A stretch of DNA of 64,000 nt from Photobacterium leiognathi (GCF_030685535.1 NZ_CP131601.1:2294001-2358000); one strand, 5' to 3'; counted from the first letter of the stretch, positions 9,477 through 19,112 are shown. Translations and numbers: made by a program. Notes: a model not told the origin generated them from the sequence alone.

Positions 9477-11201
9477 ATGGGAACTATCTATATAGATGAC
9501 AAAGCTGTCGAATTTGAGCCAGGACAGAATGTGTTAGACGCTGCGCGTAAAGCGGGGATCGATACGCCTTATTTTTGCTACCACCCGGCATTAGGTGCCG
9601 CAGGCTCTTGTCGTATTTGTGCCATGGAAACCGTGCCACAAAAAGAAGGTGAAAAACCGCGTACCGTCATGACTTGTAGCATTCCAGCACAAGATGGCCA
9701 GCAATTTCGTTTTAAATCGCCAAAAGCAAAACAAATCCAAAAAGCCGTGGTTGAGTTTTATATGACCAACCACCCCAATGACTGCCCTGTTTGTGATGAA
9801 GGCGGTGACTGTCACCTTCAAGACACAACCATCAGTGTCGGCCATGCTTACCGCCGCTATGATGGACAAAAACGTACCATGCCGGATCAATTCCTAGGTC
9901 CGTTGGTATACCAAACCATGAACCGCTGTGTGACCTGTTATCGCTGCGTACGTTTTTATCAAGACTATGCGCTTGGTGATGATTTTGGTGCAATGGGGTC
10001 AAGCAATCACGTGCTTTTCCGTCGTACAGAAGATGGTGCATTCGATAGTCCATTCTCAGGCAATTTAGTCAGCGTATGTCCAACTAGCGTTTTTACCGAT
10101 AAGGTTTACCGCCGTAAATACAGCCGTACATGGATGTTAGAAAAAGCGCCTTCAATCTGCTCAGGTTGTAGTGTGGGTTGTAATATCGAAGTCGGTGGAC
10201 GTGAAGGAACCCTACGACGCGTTCAACCTAACAACGAAGCATCAAAAGTAAATCCTTATTTCATCTGTGATCGTGGTCGTTATGGGTCTCATGGCACCGA
10301 GTCGCACTCAAGACCTAAATACGTATCAGAGCAAGGTAAAGTCGTAAAAACGTCACCTCTAGATGCACTGAAAATAGCCCTTGTTAGAGCTGAAGGTCAT
10401 GTGGGTATTTTAGGTTCCGTAGAAGAAGATCTCACGACGAACTTGGCACTCAAAGCTATTGCAAAAGAGATGAATGCGCCGTTCTCACCATTTATTTCAC
10501 CGCAACAAGAAGCCTTGACGAAAACCGCTGTAGCAGCGAATCACAATGCGCCTTCTATATCAGATATAGAGCAATCAGATGCGGTTTTCGTAGTAGGAGA
10601 ACTCACTGAACATGCGCCTATGCTTGATCTTGCGGTACGCCAAGTTATCAAGGCTAAAAAAGATGTGTATGTATTACATGCAACACCTTCTCACCTCGTC
10701 ACAGCTTTAAATAAACTTCAGCAAGGCCATGTTAAAGCGTTAGCACCAAGCCAATGGCAAGACTGTTTAACACAAATTAACACAGCTGTTCATGATGGTG
10801 CAGTGGAAGATCTCTGGATTAAAGATGTTGCCAATGCACTAAAACAGGCGGAAAAACCCGTCATTATTGGTGTGGCTGAACTGCTTAACACTGCAGATAT
10901 CTCTCTACTTAATACCATTACAGAGTCACTTGCACCTACAGCCAAAATGGCGATTGCTTTACCGAGTGCAGGTTCTGTTAATGCAGCATTAACAGCACAA
11001 GAAAACTCATGTGCTGAGCTGATGGCGCAAATAGAAAATGACAAAATAAAGACATTGGTTGTTGTCGGCAGCGATCCGCTGAATACCAATCACCCACACT
11101 GGCATGCATTGCATGACAAGCTAGACCAATTGATTGTGATCGATAAAGTCTTAACCCAAACAGCACACTTAAGCGACACCTTATTGCCACTCGCTGCATG
11201 A
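9477..11201 (+). CDS. nuoG: NADH-quinone oxidoreductase subunit G, N-terminal 574 residues (ends at in-frame TGA)
   Basis: This is the large iron-sulfur subunit. The [2Fe-2S] N1b ligands are C34, C45, C48 and C67. The N5 His/Cys region is HPNDCPVCDEGGDC, and the N4 cysteines are in RCVTCYRCVRF. The optional N7 cluster is present (CSGCSVGC and ICDRGR). The molybdopterin-oxidoreductase fold follows. I chose ATG 9477 because GGAGG lies ten bases before it and MGTIYIDD matches the family start. Translation stops at TGA 11199-11201 after LSDTLLPLAA. The rest of NuoG continues in the same frame from 11217. E. coli NuoG has about 908 residues, and the two parts here sum to about 785. Confidence 0.93.
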   Translation: MGTIYIDDKAVEFEPGQNVLDAARKAGIDTPYFCYHPALGAAGSCRICAMETVPQKEGEKPRTVMTCSIPAQDGQQFRFKSPKAKQIQKAVVEFYMTNHPNDCPVCDEGGDCHLQDTTISVGHAYRRYDGQKRTMPDQFLGPLVYQTMNRCVTCYRCVRFYQDYALGDDFGAMGSSNHVLFRRTEDGAFDSPFSGNLVSVCPTSVFTDKVYRRKYSRTWMLEKAPSICSGCSVGCNIEVGGREGTLRRVQPNNEASKVNPYFICDRGRYGSHGTESHSRPKYVSEQGKVVKTSPLDALKIALVRAEGHVGILGSVEEDLTTNLALKAIAKEMNAPFSPFISPQQEALTKTAVAANHNAPSISDIEQSDAVFVVGELTEHAPMLDLAVRQVIKAKKDVYVLHATPSHLVTALNKLQQGHVKALAPSQWQDCLTQINTAVHDGAVEDLWIKDVANALKQAEKPVIIGVAELLNTADISLLNTITESLAPTAKMAIALPSAGSVNAALTAQENSCAELMAQIENDKIKTLVVVGSDPLNTNHPHWHALHDKLDQLIVIDKVLTQTAHLSDTLLPLAA

Positions 11202-11216
11202 CCAGAAAGGGACGGT

Positions 11217-11843
11217 ATGACGATTAACTATGAAGGTAGACTACAGCGTTTTAGCAAGGCTTTCGCGAGAAAAACAGCCACGATTGACGCTCATGACATG
11301 ATTGAAACCTTAATGAAATCACCTGAGACAATCGAGCAATGGTTAACTGCGCTCGCACCGACGCTACCTCAAGCTGGTGATGACGGGATCATCATCGAAA
11401 AAGACAAACTTAAGTGCACTGAATTACCGCTTGAACAGAAAACAAATCCACCAGCAATTCAAAGTACTCAGCCGCAAGTTGCACTGAGTAAATGGTTTGG
11501 TGAAGGATATATTGCCGATCATGCGCCTGAAATCCGCTCTCTCAAACCAAGATCTTCCGCTTCAATAAATTCCAAACTGGCTGCCTCGCTAAACCTTAGC
11601 AATGGTGATCAATTAATGATTATTTGCGGTGATCAGAAGTTGGTACGCCCTGCGGTGATTTCCTCTCAAGTTGCTGACCTCACAGTTGCTTTAAATCAAG
11701 CAGATATGCGCCTACTTCAGGCTGATATTGCTTCACCATTGTGTCTTGAGCGCACCTCTGAGCTTTTTATTGATGCAGATAAAAAGGAGGAAATCAAAAA
11801 CATTATTGGTAGTGCATCGGTCATCATGATGGGAGAAGCCTAA
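11217..11843 (+). CDS. nuoG: NuoG C-terminal part as a separate reading frame
   Basis: The 208-residue product is in the same frame as the preceding nuoG segment, five codons after its TGA. Its start MTINYEGRLQRFSKAF aligns without gaps to the INNEGRAQRF segment of E. coli NuoG. The bridge, read through the stop, is LPLAA-stop-PERDGMTINYEGR, which also aligns without gaps to LPAASFAEADGTVINNEGR. The TGA therefore sits exactly inside a normal NuoG. An AAAGGG sequence before the ATG could allow re-initiation. It may be a natural split subunit, a nonsense mutation, a readthrough site or a sequencing error. The stop overlaps the nuoH start (TAATG). Confidence 0.85.
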   Translation: MTINYEGRLQRFSKAFARKTATIDAHDMIETLMKSPETIEQWLTALAPTLPQAGDDGIIIEKDKLKCTELPLEQKTNPPAIQSTQPQVALSKWFGEGYIADHAPEIRSLKPRSSASINSKLAASLNLSNGDQLMIICGDQKLVRPAVISSQVADLTVALNQADMRLLQADIASPLCLERTSELFIDADKKEEIKNIIGSASVIMMGEA

Positions 11844-12820
11844 TGGATTCATTGCAGTACTGGATTTTTATTCTGGTCGGTATGGTTATCACTATCTTTG
11901 GTTTGATTTTAGTTGCAGGCTATACCGTTCTATTTGAGCGTCGCTGTCTAGCCTTGTTGCAAGACCGTTACGGCCCTAACCGAGCAGGTCCATTAGGGTT
12001 ATTCCAAGCACTATGTGATGCAGCAAAACTGCTAACAAAAGAATATTTCATGCCCGGGTTTGTCGACAAAAAGCTCTACGCTTTAGCACCAATCCTTGTC
12101 GTGGTATCGATTCTTGTTAGCTTTGCCTTACTGCCTATAGGTAAAAATATCTCATGGGCAGCAGACTTAAACATCGGTCTACTCTTTTTGATGGGATTAA
12201 GCTCCATTCACGCTTATGGAGTCTTTTTAGGCGGATGGGCATCAAGCTCGAAATACACCATGCTTGGCGCAATTCGTACTATTGCTCAGCTAATCAGTTA
12301 TGAATTAGCAATGGGTATGGCGGTATTGGGTGTGGTTATGCTTGCTGGTAGCTTTAGCTTAACGCAAATTGTTGATGCACAAACCACACCGTATATCCTC
12401 CTTCAAACGATTGGCTTCCTTGTATTCCTTATCGCAGGTATTGCAGAAACTCACCGCTTGCCATTCGATATGCCTGAAGCCGAAAACGAGCTTAATGCAG
12501 GTTTTAATACCGAATATGGCGGTATGCCTTTTGCGATGTTTTTCCTTGGTGAATACCTAGGTGTGATCCTCGTCGGTGCGATGGCAACAACCTTGTACCT
12601 CGGCGGATGGCACGGACCATGGGCTGAAGCCTATCCGCTTGTTGGCGTCTTATGGTTTGTATTGAAGACCTTCCTGTTAGTTTTCTTCTTTGTATGGATG
12701 CGTGCCAGCTTACCGCGAACGCGTTACGACCAGCTCATGGCATTCGGTTGGAAATTCTTACTTCCAATCGGCATCGTCAACATCATTGTGACCGCCCTTG
12801 TCGGTACATTCTGGATGTAG
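11843..12820 (+). CDS. nuoH: NADH-quinone oxidoreductase subunit H
   Basis: The protein has 325 residues, the same as E. coli NuoH, with eight predicted membrane helices. It links the quinone site to the proton-pumping arm. Hallmarks are RYGPNRAGPLGLFQ near the N-terminus, which lines the quinone tunnel, and the acidic loop ETHRLPFDMPEAENEL. The latter matches the family pattern E-x-x-R-x-PFD-x-x-E-x-E with small deviations. It overlaps the preceding nuoG C-terminal frame by one base and is followed 25 bases later by nuoI. Confidence 0.96.
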   Translation: MDSLQYWIFILVGMVITIFGLILVAGYTVLFERRCLALLQDRYGPNRAGPLGLFQALCDAAKLLTKEYFMPGFVDKKLYALAPILVVVSILVSFALLPIGKNISWAADLNIGLLFLMGLSSIHAYGVFLGGWASSSKYTMLGAIRTIAQLISYELAMGMAVLGVVMLAGSFSLTQIVDAQTTPYILLQTIGFLVFLIAGIAETHRLPFDMPEAENELNAGFNTEYGGMPFAMFFLGEYLGVILVGAMATTLYLGGWHGPWAEAYPLVGVLWFVLKTFLLVFFFVWMRASLPRTRYDQLMAFGWKFLLPIGIVNIIVTALVGTFWM

Positions 12821-12845
12821 CCCCCAACATTAGAGAGAGACAATC

Positions 12846-13379
12846 ATGAAAGTTATACAGATTTTACAAGAGGTCACAGGGGCTTTTGCGGCAACCATTA
12901 AGCACGTTTGGGCACCACGCGATACGGTTTGTTATCCAGAGGTAAAACCAGACTTACCTGAACGCTGGCGCGGTCGCATTGTATTAACTCGCGATCCTGA
13001 CGGTGATGAACGTTGTGTTGCTTGTTATTTATGCTCTTCAGTATGTCCTGCTAATGCAATCACCATTCAAGGTGCTGAGCGAGAAGATGAGCGTCGATAT
13101 GCCAAAACATTCGAACTGGATTTCAGTCGCTGCATTTTCTGTGGAATGTGTGAAGAAGCATGTCCAACCCTATCGATTCAATGCACCACTGATTTTGAAA
13201 TGGGTAAATATTCTCGTGACAAGCTGCTTTATGAAAAAGAAGACTTACTCATTGATGGCACAGGTAAACACCCAGACTTTAATTACTACAAGCAAGCAGG
13301 TGTAGCAATTACAGGTAAAGCTATCGGCGATGGTGAAAATGAAAAACCACCAATCGATGTGTACTCTCTGCTGCCTTAA
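12846..13379 (+). CDS. nuoI: NADH-quinone oxidoreductase subunit I (N6a, N6b clusters)
   Basis: The protein has 177 residues and is an 8Fe ferredoxin-type subunit that carries electrons between NuoG and NuoB. It has two CxxCxxCxxxCP motifs: C57/C60/C63/C67 (CVACYLCSSVCP) and C96/C99/C102/C106 (CIFCGMCEEACP). Length matches E. coli NuoI (180). AGAGAGA lies before the ATG. nuoJ follows after 14 bases. Confidence 0.97.
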   Translation: MKVIQILQEVTGAFAATIKHVWAPRDTVCYPEVKPDLPERWRGRIVLTRDPDGDERCVACYLCSSVCPANAITIQGAEREDERRYAKTFELDFSRCIFCGMCEEACPTLSIQCTTDFEMGKYSRDKLLYEKEDLLIDGTGKHPDFNYYKQAGVAITGKAIGDGENEKPPIDVYSLLP

Positions 13380-13393
13380 GGACATCATCATTC

Positions 13394-13927
13394 ATGTTAA
13401 CTTGGAATATTATTTTCTATGCCAGTAGTGCCATCATGCTATTGGCAGCAATCAGTTTACTGTTTGTCAAAGAGCCTATGCATGGTGCGGTGTATTTAAC
13501 CACATCGCTACTCGCACTGGCTGTTATTTTCTATTTATTGGGTGCGCCGTTTATTGCCGCGTTACAAATTATTTTGTACGTCGGGGCAATCATGGTGTTG
13601 TTTGTCTTCTTCATTATGTTAAGTCCGGCAAGCCGCACCTTCCCACTCACGGCCAATCGCACTGTAATTTTACCAGTGATCTTACTAACCGTTATGTTAG
13701 TTGAGGCTTTCATCGTTCTAAATCACGGTCATCAGTTCTATACAATTGAAACGATCAAAACCATCAGTCCTAAAGCTGTTGGTGCGGATTTATTTAATCA
13801 TTACAAACTCGCGATAGAAGCGCTATCAACGCTCTTACTTGGTGCGTTAGTCGCTGTGATTTATCTCGCGGCACAAATGAAAGTTCGCCACTCAGAGACT
13901 GATGATAAAGTGGAGGAGCACGCATGA
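13394..13927 (+). CDS. nuoJ: NADH-quinone oxidoreductase subunit J
   Basis: The protein has 177 residues with five hydrophobic segments, and is the ND6-type membrane subunit. The third helix carries the glycine-rich LQIILYVGAIMVLFVF segment, which forms the conserved pi-bulge helix in the family. The charged C-terminal tail (HSETDDKVEEHA) is cytoplasmic-type. Its stop overlaps the nuoK start by four bases (ATGA). Confidence 0.95.
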   Translation: MLTWNIIFYASSAIMLLAAISLLFVKEPMHGAVYLTTSLLALAVIFYLLGAPFIAALQIILYVGAIMVLFVFFIMLSPASRTFPLTANRTVILPVILLTVMLVEAFIVLNHGHQFYTIETIKTISPKAVGADLFNHYKLAIEALSTLLLGALVAVIYLAAQMKVRHSETDDKVEEHA

Positions 13928-14247
13928 GTCCACTGACTATCTTAATTTTATCCTTTGCCATGTTCATTATTGGCCTACTAATTGTTGTTGTTCGCCGACA
14001 ATTGTTGTTCGTACTTATGGGTATCGAAGTCATGCTTAATGGCGTTGCGTTAGCCGCTGTTGAAGCAGGTCAACATTGGGGAAATCCAACAGGACAAATC
14101 ATTACTATCTTTTTGATGATTGCAGCAGGCTGTGAGCTTTCTGTTGTCTTGATGCTCGCCATGTTGTCGTACAAACACCTAAAAACAACCCGTATCGACA
14201 AACTTAACCAGCTTAGCAGTACATTAATTAGTAAGGGAGAACTGTAA
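13924..14247 (+). CDS. nuoK: NADH-quinone oxidoreductase subunit K
   Basis: The protein has 107 residues and three membrane helices, and is the ND4L/MrpC-type subunit. The two buried glutamates needed for proton transfer in the family are visible in the second helix (MGIEVMLNGVAL) and third helix (GCELSVVLML). It is slightly longer than E. coli NuoK (100), with the extra residues at the C-terminus. The stop overlaps the nuoL start (TAATG). Confidence 0.95.
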   Translation: MSPLTILILSFAMFIIGLLIVVVRRQLLFVLMGIEVMLNGVALAAVEAGQHWGNPTGQIITIFLMIAAGCELSVVLMLAMLSYKHLKTTRIDKLNQLSSTLISKGEL

Positions 14248-16127
14248 TGAATACATGGTTATGGTTAATTCCTGCCGCTCCGCTTTTCAGCGCCGCCTTA
14301 ATTGTCTTATTTGGCAAGCACTTTCCGACTCGTGCAAGCGGTATACTCGCTTCACTATCCGTCTTAGTGTCGGCTGTACTCACAGGAATGCTATGGCTAT
14401 CCAGTGATTTTAATCCAGCTTTCCACCAGCAATTATGGACGTGGATGGCTGTTGGTGATTGGAACGTCAACATTGGTTTATCGGTTGATCGCCTCTCGCT
14501 AGTAATGATGACAGTGACAAGCTGGGTTGGATTTCTTATCCACTTGTTCTCCGTTCCCTTCATGCGCCGTGATTTTGGTGAAAGACGCTACTTTTGCTAT
14601 TTAAATCTATTCGTTGCTGGCATGTTGTACTTTGTGATGGCGGATAATTTAATCCTGCTATACACAGGTTGGGAAATCATGGGACTATGTTCATACGGAC
14701 TGATTTCTCATTACTACAACAAAGAAAAGAATGTGTATTCAGGACGTAAAGCATTCGTCGTAACACGAATTGGCGATACCTTACTTGCAATTGGTATCTT
14801 ACTGACATTCACCGTGTTCAAAACCGTTAACCTTAACGAGATCTATACTATTGCTAGCCAGCAATCGACGAGCTTATGGTTAATTGGCGCGATTTGTCTT
14901 CTATTCTTGTTCGGCGGTATGGTAAAATCAGCCCAGTTCCCGTTTCATGTTTGGCTTCCTGAATCAATGGCAGGTCCTTCTACGGTATCGGCATTGATCC
15001 ACGCAGCAACCATGGTAACTGCTGGGGTGTACTTGATTGCACGTAATCATGTGCTCTTTAATTTAGTACCTGATGTCACATGGTGGGTATCACTTGTGGG
15101 TGCATTTACGGCGTTTTATGCAGCAACATGTGCGCTGGCGCAGAACGACATCAAACGTATTCTCGCCTACTCAACCATCAGCCAAATTGGCTACATGTTT
15201 GCTGCGCTAGGTGTAGGTGCTTATGATTTAGCTATTTTCCACGTCATTGTTCATGCGTGTTTTAAAGCACTGCTATTTATCAGCTCTGGTGTCATTATCG
15301 ATATGTTTAATCACGATCATGACATTCGCAAAATGGGCGGTCTCGGCAAACGACTTCCGTGGCTTAAGTGGACTTACCTAGCTGGCTCTGCAAGTTTAGC
15401 CGCACTGCCTGTCATCACTGCAAGCTTCTTCTCAAAAGATGCCATCATAGCAGCAACGGAAACGGGCCATTTAGGTTGGTTACTGGGTGCACTTGGCTTA
15501 GCGGGTGCATTATTTACCAGTATCTATAGCTTCCGTATGTACTTTATGGTCTTCAATAGTGAAAACCGTACAGCGTTTAGTGAACCTCGCTACCTGAAAA
15601 ATAATGGTCTTCCTTGGCAGATGAAAGTTTCAACGGGTATTTTAGCCGTTGGTTCGATCGCTATTGGTTGGATGCAGTTTCCTAACGAATGGTCTTTTGG
15701 TCCTCACCTATTCCTTCCGTGGATTGATAGTCAATTAGGTACAGCGCCAGAGATTGCAACCTCTACAGGTCTTATGCTGCAAGTTGTTGGCTCATTAGTC
15801 GCTATTGCTGGGGTATGGTTTGCGTACATCTTAGTAAAACAAGAGCTTAAACAGGGCCATGGCATCGGTAATTGTCAATTCCTGAACTCAGCATGGTATA
15901 TCGACGACCTGTCAAAACTAACGGTTATTCGTGGCTTCAAAGGTCTTTCCAAGCTGTTAGAAACGGTTATTGAACGATGGGTACTGAATCAGGCCATTGT
16001 GAAAGGGATCGCGGCAATGTTATCTCACTCAGGCGAAGCCGTTAGTGATGTACAAAGCAGCCAGCTTTCTCGTTATATCATTATGATGATTGCAGGTTCT
16101 GTTCTTCTGCTTTTTTACTTGGTTTGA
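14247..16127 (+). CDS. nuoL: NADH-quinone oxidoreductase subunit L
   Basis: The protein has 626 residues, against 613 in E. coli. It is the distal antiporter-like proton pump with the long lateral helix at its C-terminus. The family Glu is in the YTGWEIMGLCSYGLI helix. The discontinuous-helix region QFPFHVWLPESMAGPSTVSA and the NDIKRILAYSTISQIGYM segment with its conserved Lys and Ser are both present. It is coupled to nuoK by a one-base overlap. nuoM follows after 18 bases. Confidence 0.96.
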   Translation: MNTWLWLIPAAPLFSAALIVLFGKHFPTRASGILASLSVLVSAVLTGMLWLSSDFNPAFHQQLWTWMAVGDWNVNIGLSVDRLSLVMMTVTSWVGFLIHLFSVPFMRRDFGERRYFCYLNLFVAGMLYFVMADNLILLYTGWEIMGLCSYGLISHYYNKEKNVYSGRKAFVVTRIGDTLLAIGILLTFTVFKTVNLNEIYTIASQQSTSLWLIGAICLLFLFGGMVKSAQFPFHVWLPESMAGPSTVSALIHAATMVTAGVYLIARNHVLFNLVPDVTWWVSLVGAFTAFYAATCALAQNDIKRILAYSTISQIGYMFAALGVGAYDLAIFHVIVHACFKALLFISSGVIIDMFNHDHDIRKMGGLGKRLPWLKWTYLAGSASLAALPVITASFFSKDAIIAATETGHLGWLLGALGLAGALFTSIYSFRMYFMVFNSENRTAFSEPRYLKNNGLPWQMKVSTGILAVGSIAIGWMQFPNEWSFGPHLFLPWIDSQLGTAPEIATSTGLMLQVVGSLVAIAGVWFAYILVKQELKQGHGIGNCQFLNSAWYIDDLSKLTVIRGFKGLSKLLETVIERWVLNQAIVKGIAAMLSHSGEAVSDVQSSQLSRYIIMMIAGSVLLLFYLV

Positions 16128-16145
16128 GCTATTTAGGTTTGATAT

Positions 16146-17648
16146 ATGCTTAGTTTATTGATTTTCTTACCCATGGTAGCTGCACTACTTATCGGCTCAA
16201 GTTGCCGTAAGCTGCCATTTATTGCACGCTCCATGACATTAACCACACTCATTATTGAGTCAATGTTAGTAGCTTGGATATTTATCACGCATCAAGTTCA
16301 TGGTTTTTCCATGACTGAAAGCCTCAACTGGATCCCTGACTTCGGCATTAAATATTTAGTCAGCATGGATGGGATCAGCTTAAGCCTGATTGGTTTAACT
16401 TGTACCTTGTTCATCGTTGCAATGCTTGTTGCTTGGCACCAAGTGAATCGTTGGCAGGCTTTTGGCCCACTAATGCTATTAACACTCAGTGGCATTATGG
16501 GGGCATTTCTTGCTCTTGATCTCATGCTCTTCTACGTATTTTGGGAACTTATGTTAATTCCGATTTACTTCATGTTGAGTTTCTGGGGCGGTAAAGATAC
16601 CAAACAAGCAGCATTAAAATTTGTCCTTGTGACCATTACAGGCTCTTTATTAATGCTTGTATCGCTTGTTGCTCTTTACATCATTAATGGTAACAACACA
16701 GGTGTATGGACATTTGATTACTTCTACTTAGCTTCCCATCCAATTACGGGTGAATTGGCTATTCCAGTTGTATGTGGGTTCTTAATTGCTTTCTTAATTA
16801 AGATCCCAGGTTTCCCATTTCACTTTTGGGCGCCTGACACCTACCGCGAAGGGGCACCTGCGGTATCACTGCTGCTATCTGGTGTTATGGCTAACGTCGG
16901 CGCATACGGTATCTTGCGTTTCTGTTTAGCTATCTTCCCTGAAGCAATGCATCAAATGATGTATATCGGTATGGCACTGGGTGCAATCGGTAGCTTATAC
17001 GCAGCCCTACTCGCTTTCCGTCAAAAAGATCTCCGTAATGTGATTGCTTACTCAAGTATCAGTCACATGAACTTAGTGGTCTTAGCGATTTTTGCATGGC
17101 AACTTCAAGCATTGAATGGTGCAGTGATCCAATTAATTGCTCACGGTCTTTCAGTGGCAGGTCTGTTTGCCGTTGTACGTATGCTTCAAGCGCGCGGGTT
17201 TAGCGGTAAGTTTGATGAGATGGGCGGCTTATATAAAGTCCTCCCGGGTATTGGCGTCCTCCTACTATTTATTGTTGCAGCAAGTGTGGGTATTCCAGGC
17301 TTAGGTAACTTTGCAGGTGAGATATTACTCCTCGCAGGTAGTTTCTCAGTCTCACCTCTTTGGACAAGCTTGGCTGCATTCTCGATAGTGTTAGGTGTGG
17401 TTTACTTCTTAAGAGCCTATGGACTGGCATTCTTAGGGCCAATCTCTGACGACAATGAACAACGTAAATTAATAGATCTGACAGCACGAGAAAAGCTAAC
17501 AGCATCCATCATTGTCATTGGATTGTTCTGGGTTGGCTTAGAGCCGAACTATTTACTGCAACTTATGATGTCATCAACCAAAACACTGGCATCCATTCAT
17601 TCGGGTTCATATTCATTGATTGAAGGGGTTATCAATGTCATCTTATGA
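16146..17648 (+). CDS. nuoM: NADH-quinone oxidoreductase subunit M
   Basis: The protein has 500 residues, against 509 in E. coli. It is an antiporter-like proton-pumping subunit in the middle of the membrane arm. The essential Glu of the family is in YVFWELMLIPIYFM. The half-helix PGFPFHFWAPDTYREGAP and the KDLRNVIAYSSISHMN segment are typical. The gene end overlaps the start of nuoN by 14 bases, so the two are probably coupled. Confidence 0.96.
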   Translation: MLSLLIFLPMVAALLIGSSCRKLPFIARSMTLTTLIIESMLVAWIFITHQVHGFSMTESLNWIPDFGIKYLVSMDGISLSLIGLTCTLFIVAMLVAWHQVNRWQAFGPLMLLTLSGIMGAFLALDLMLFYVFWELMLIPIYFMLSFWGGKDTKQAALKFVLVTITGSLLMLVSLVALYIINGNNTGVWTFDYFYLASHPITGELAIPVVCGFLIAFLIKIPGFPFHFWAPDTYREGAPAVSLLLSGVMANVGAYGILRFCLAIFPEAMHQMMYIGMALGAIGSLYAALLAFRQKDLRNVIAYSSISHMNLVVLAIFAWQLQALNGAVIQLIAHGLSVAGLFAVVRMLQARGFSGKFDEMGGLYKVLPGIGVLLLFIVAASVGIPGLGNFAGEILLLAGSFSVSPLWTSLAAFSIVLGVVYFLRAYGLAFLGPISDDNEQRKLIDLTAREKLTASIIVIGLFWVGLEPNYLLQLMMSSTKTLASIHSGSYSLIEGVINVIL

Positions 17649-19077
17649 GTTAATTAGTGCAATACCCTTTGCCATCCTAGGACTAGGTGCTTTAGGTGTC
17701 CTACTATTGGGTGTTCTACCTGGTAAGAACAACCAACAACTCCCTTATATGGGATCGATTGTGGTGCTATTAGCGACCATGTTATCAGTGGCTTCTTTAT
17801 TCGGACACAGTGCGAATATTGAAAACTTTGTGGTTATTGATCATTTCACACTCGTTGCTTTTGAATTATTCGCAGCAGGTGGACTGGCAACCATATTACT
17901 GGCTAAAAATTACCCAGCCCTCAACAAGCATGTTGCAGAAGAGTTTTACGCACTAATCCTGATAGCTGTACTCGGTACATTTATCTTGGCCTCAGCAAGT
18001 AACTTGTTAGCAGCATTCCTAGGGATGGAGACCATTGTCATTCCAATGTTTGCGCTAATCGCATGGAACCCTCAACGTAAAGGAGCTATCGAAGGTGGGC
18101 TAAAATATGCTGTTACAGCCACTGTTGCTGCAGCATTCTTTATGTTTGGTATTGCACTGATCTATTTTGGTGCGGGTACTATCGTTATTAGTGAAATACC
18201 TAAAGCGCTCACCAGTGCTAACGCGATGCCGATGGTCGCATTGATCGGCTTTATGATGTTATTTGTAGGCATATGCTTTGAACTGGCTTTAGCACCATTT
18301 CATAGCTGGCTGGCTGATACACTGCAAGCTTCACCTGCGCCTGTGATGGCATTTATTGGTAGTATCGCCAAAATTGCAATGCTGACATTTGTTATTCACT
18401 TCGTGATTCAGATTGAACCTATTTGGGATCAAATCTCGTTTGTACTTTGGGGCTTTGTGTTATTTAGCATTGTGTTTGGTAACCTATTGGCTTTCCGCCA
18501 AACCAATATCAAACGTATTCTGGCTTATTCATCCGTTGCCCACTTCGGCTACGCACTCATGGCACTAACCAGTGTGATCCCGAACAGTAGCGCCTCTTTA
18601 TCAGAAGCAGTTCATGCTACTGCTTATTACGGGCTGAGTTATGCCGTGATGAATCTGGTCGCGTTTGCTGTGATTGCAATGTTAAACAAACATAATCCAA
18701 CGGGTGAATTAAAAGGTTATCGCGGTTTAGGTCGACGTTACCCACTCGCTGGTGTTGCAATGGCGATTGCTGTGCTTTCATTAGCGGGCGTCCCCCCTAC
18801 TGCTGGCTTTTTTGCCAAATTCTTCCTGTTCTCAAGTGTACTTGGCAACGGATATTTAGGCATGGTTGTACTCGCTGCATTAGCTTCTGCAGTCTCCGTA
18901 TTTTACTACCTTCGTATCCTGCTGGCCTTTTTCGCTAAAGAGGAATATCACCACCACAACCAATCTGCAGATATTGAAAGTGTAGAGTTTGGTTCAACCG
19001 CGGTGATCAGTGTCGGTACTTTTGCCACTATCGCATTGGGCATTTTTGCTCAAGCAGTACTTACTTATATGTTTTAA
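17635..19077 (+). CDS. nuoN: NADH-quinone oxidoreductase subunit N
   Basis: The protein has 480 residues, against 485 in E. coli, and is the antiporter-like subunit nearest the quinone arm. Landmarks are FLGMETIVIPMFAL, FELALAPFHSWLADTLQASP and TNIKRILAYSSVAHFGYAL. I chose the ATG at 17635, preceded by GAAGGGG. An upstream in-frame TTG at 17620 is less likely. The start lies inside the end of nuoM. It is the last gene of the operon, and a perfect hairpin follows ten bases after the stop. Confidence 0.95.
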   Translation: MSSYELISAIPFAILGLGALGVLLLGVLPGKNNQQLPYMGSIVVLLATMLSVASLFGHSANIENFVVIDHFTLVAFELFAAGGLATILLAKNYPALNKHVAEEFYALILIAVLGTFILASASNLLAAFLGMETIVIPMFALIAWNPQRKGAIEGGLKYAVTATVAAAFFMFGIALIYFGAGTIVISEIPKALTSANAMPMVALIGFMMLFVGICFELALAPFHSWLADTLQASPAPVMAFIGSIAKIAMLTFVIHFVIQIEPIWDQISFVLWGFVLFSIVFGNLLAFRQTNIKRILAYSSVAHFGYALMALTSVIPNSSASLSEAVHATAYYGLSYAVMNLVAFAVIAMLNKHNPTGELKGYRGLGRRYPLAGVAMAIAVLSLAGVPPTAGFFAKFFLFSSVLGNGYLGMVVLAALASAVSVFYYLRILLAFFAKEEYHHHNQSADIESVEFGSTAVISVGTFATIALGIFAQAVLTYMF

Positions 19078-19086
19078 CAAATGAGC

Positions 19087-19112
19087 AACCTCGCTGTTAA
19101 AACAGCGAGGTT
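19087..19112 (+). terminator. Terminator of the nuo operon
   Basis: AACCTCGCTGTT (19087-19098) and AACAGCGAGGTT (19101-19112) are perfect inverted repeats. The effective stem is ten or more pairs with a TTAAAA-type loop, followed by a T-rich stretch. It lies immediately after the nuoN stop. Confidence 0.85.

Noticed and set aside
11199..11250. SECIS-type hairpin after the NuoG TGA
   Set aside because: I could not find a strong stem with a suitable loop in the 40 bases after the TGA, and the position is not the metal-ligand site used by selenocysteine in related formate dehydrogenases.
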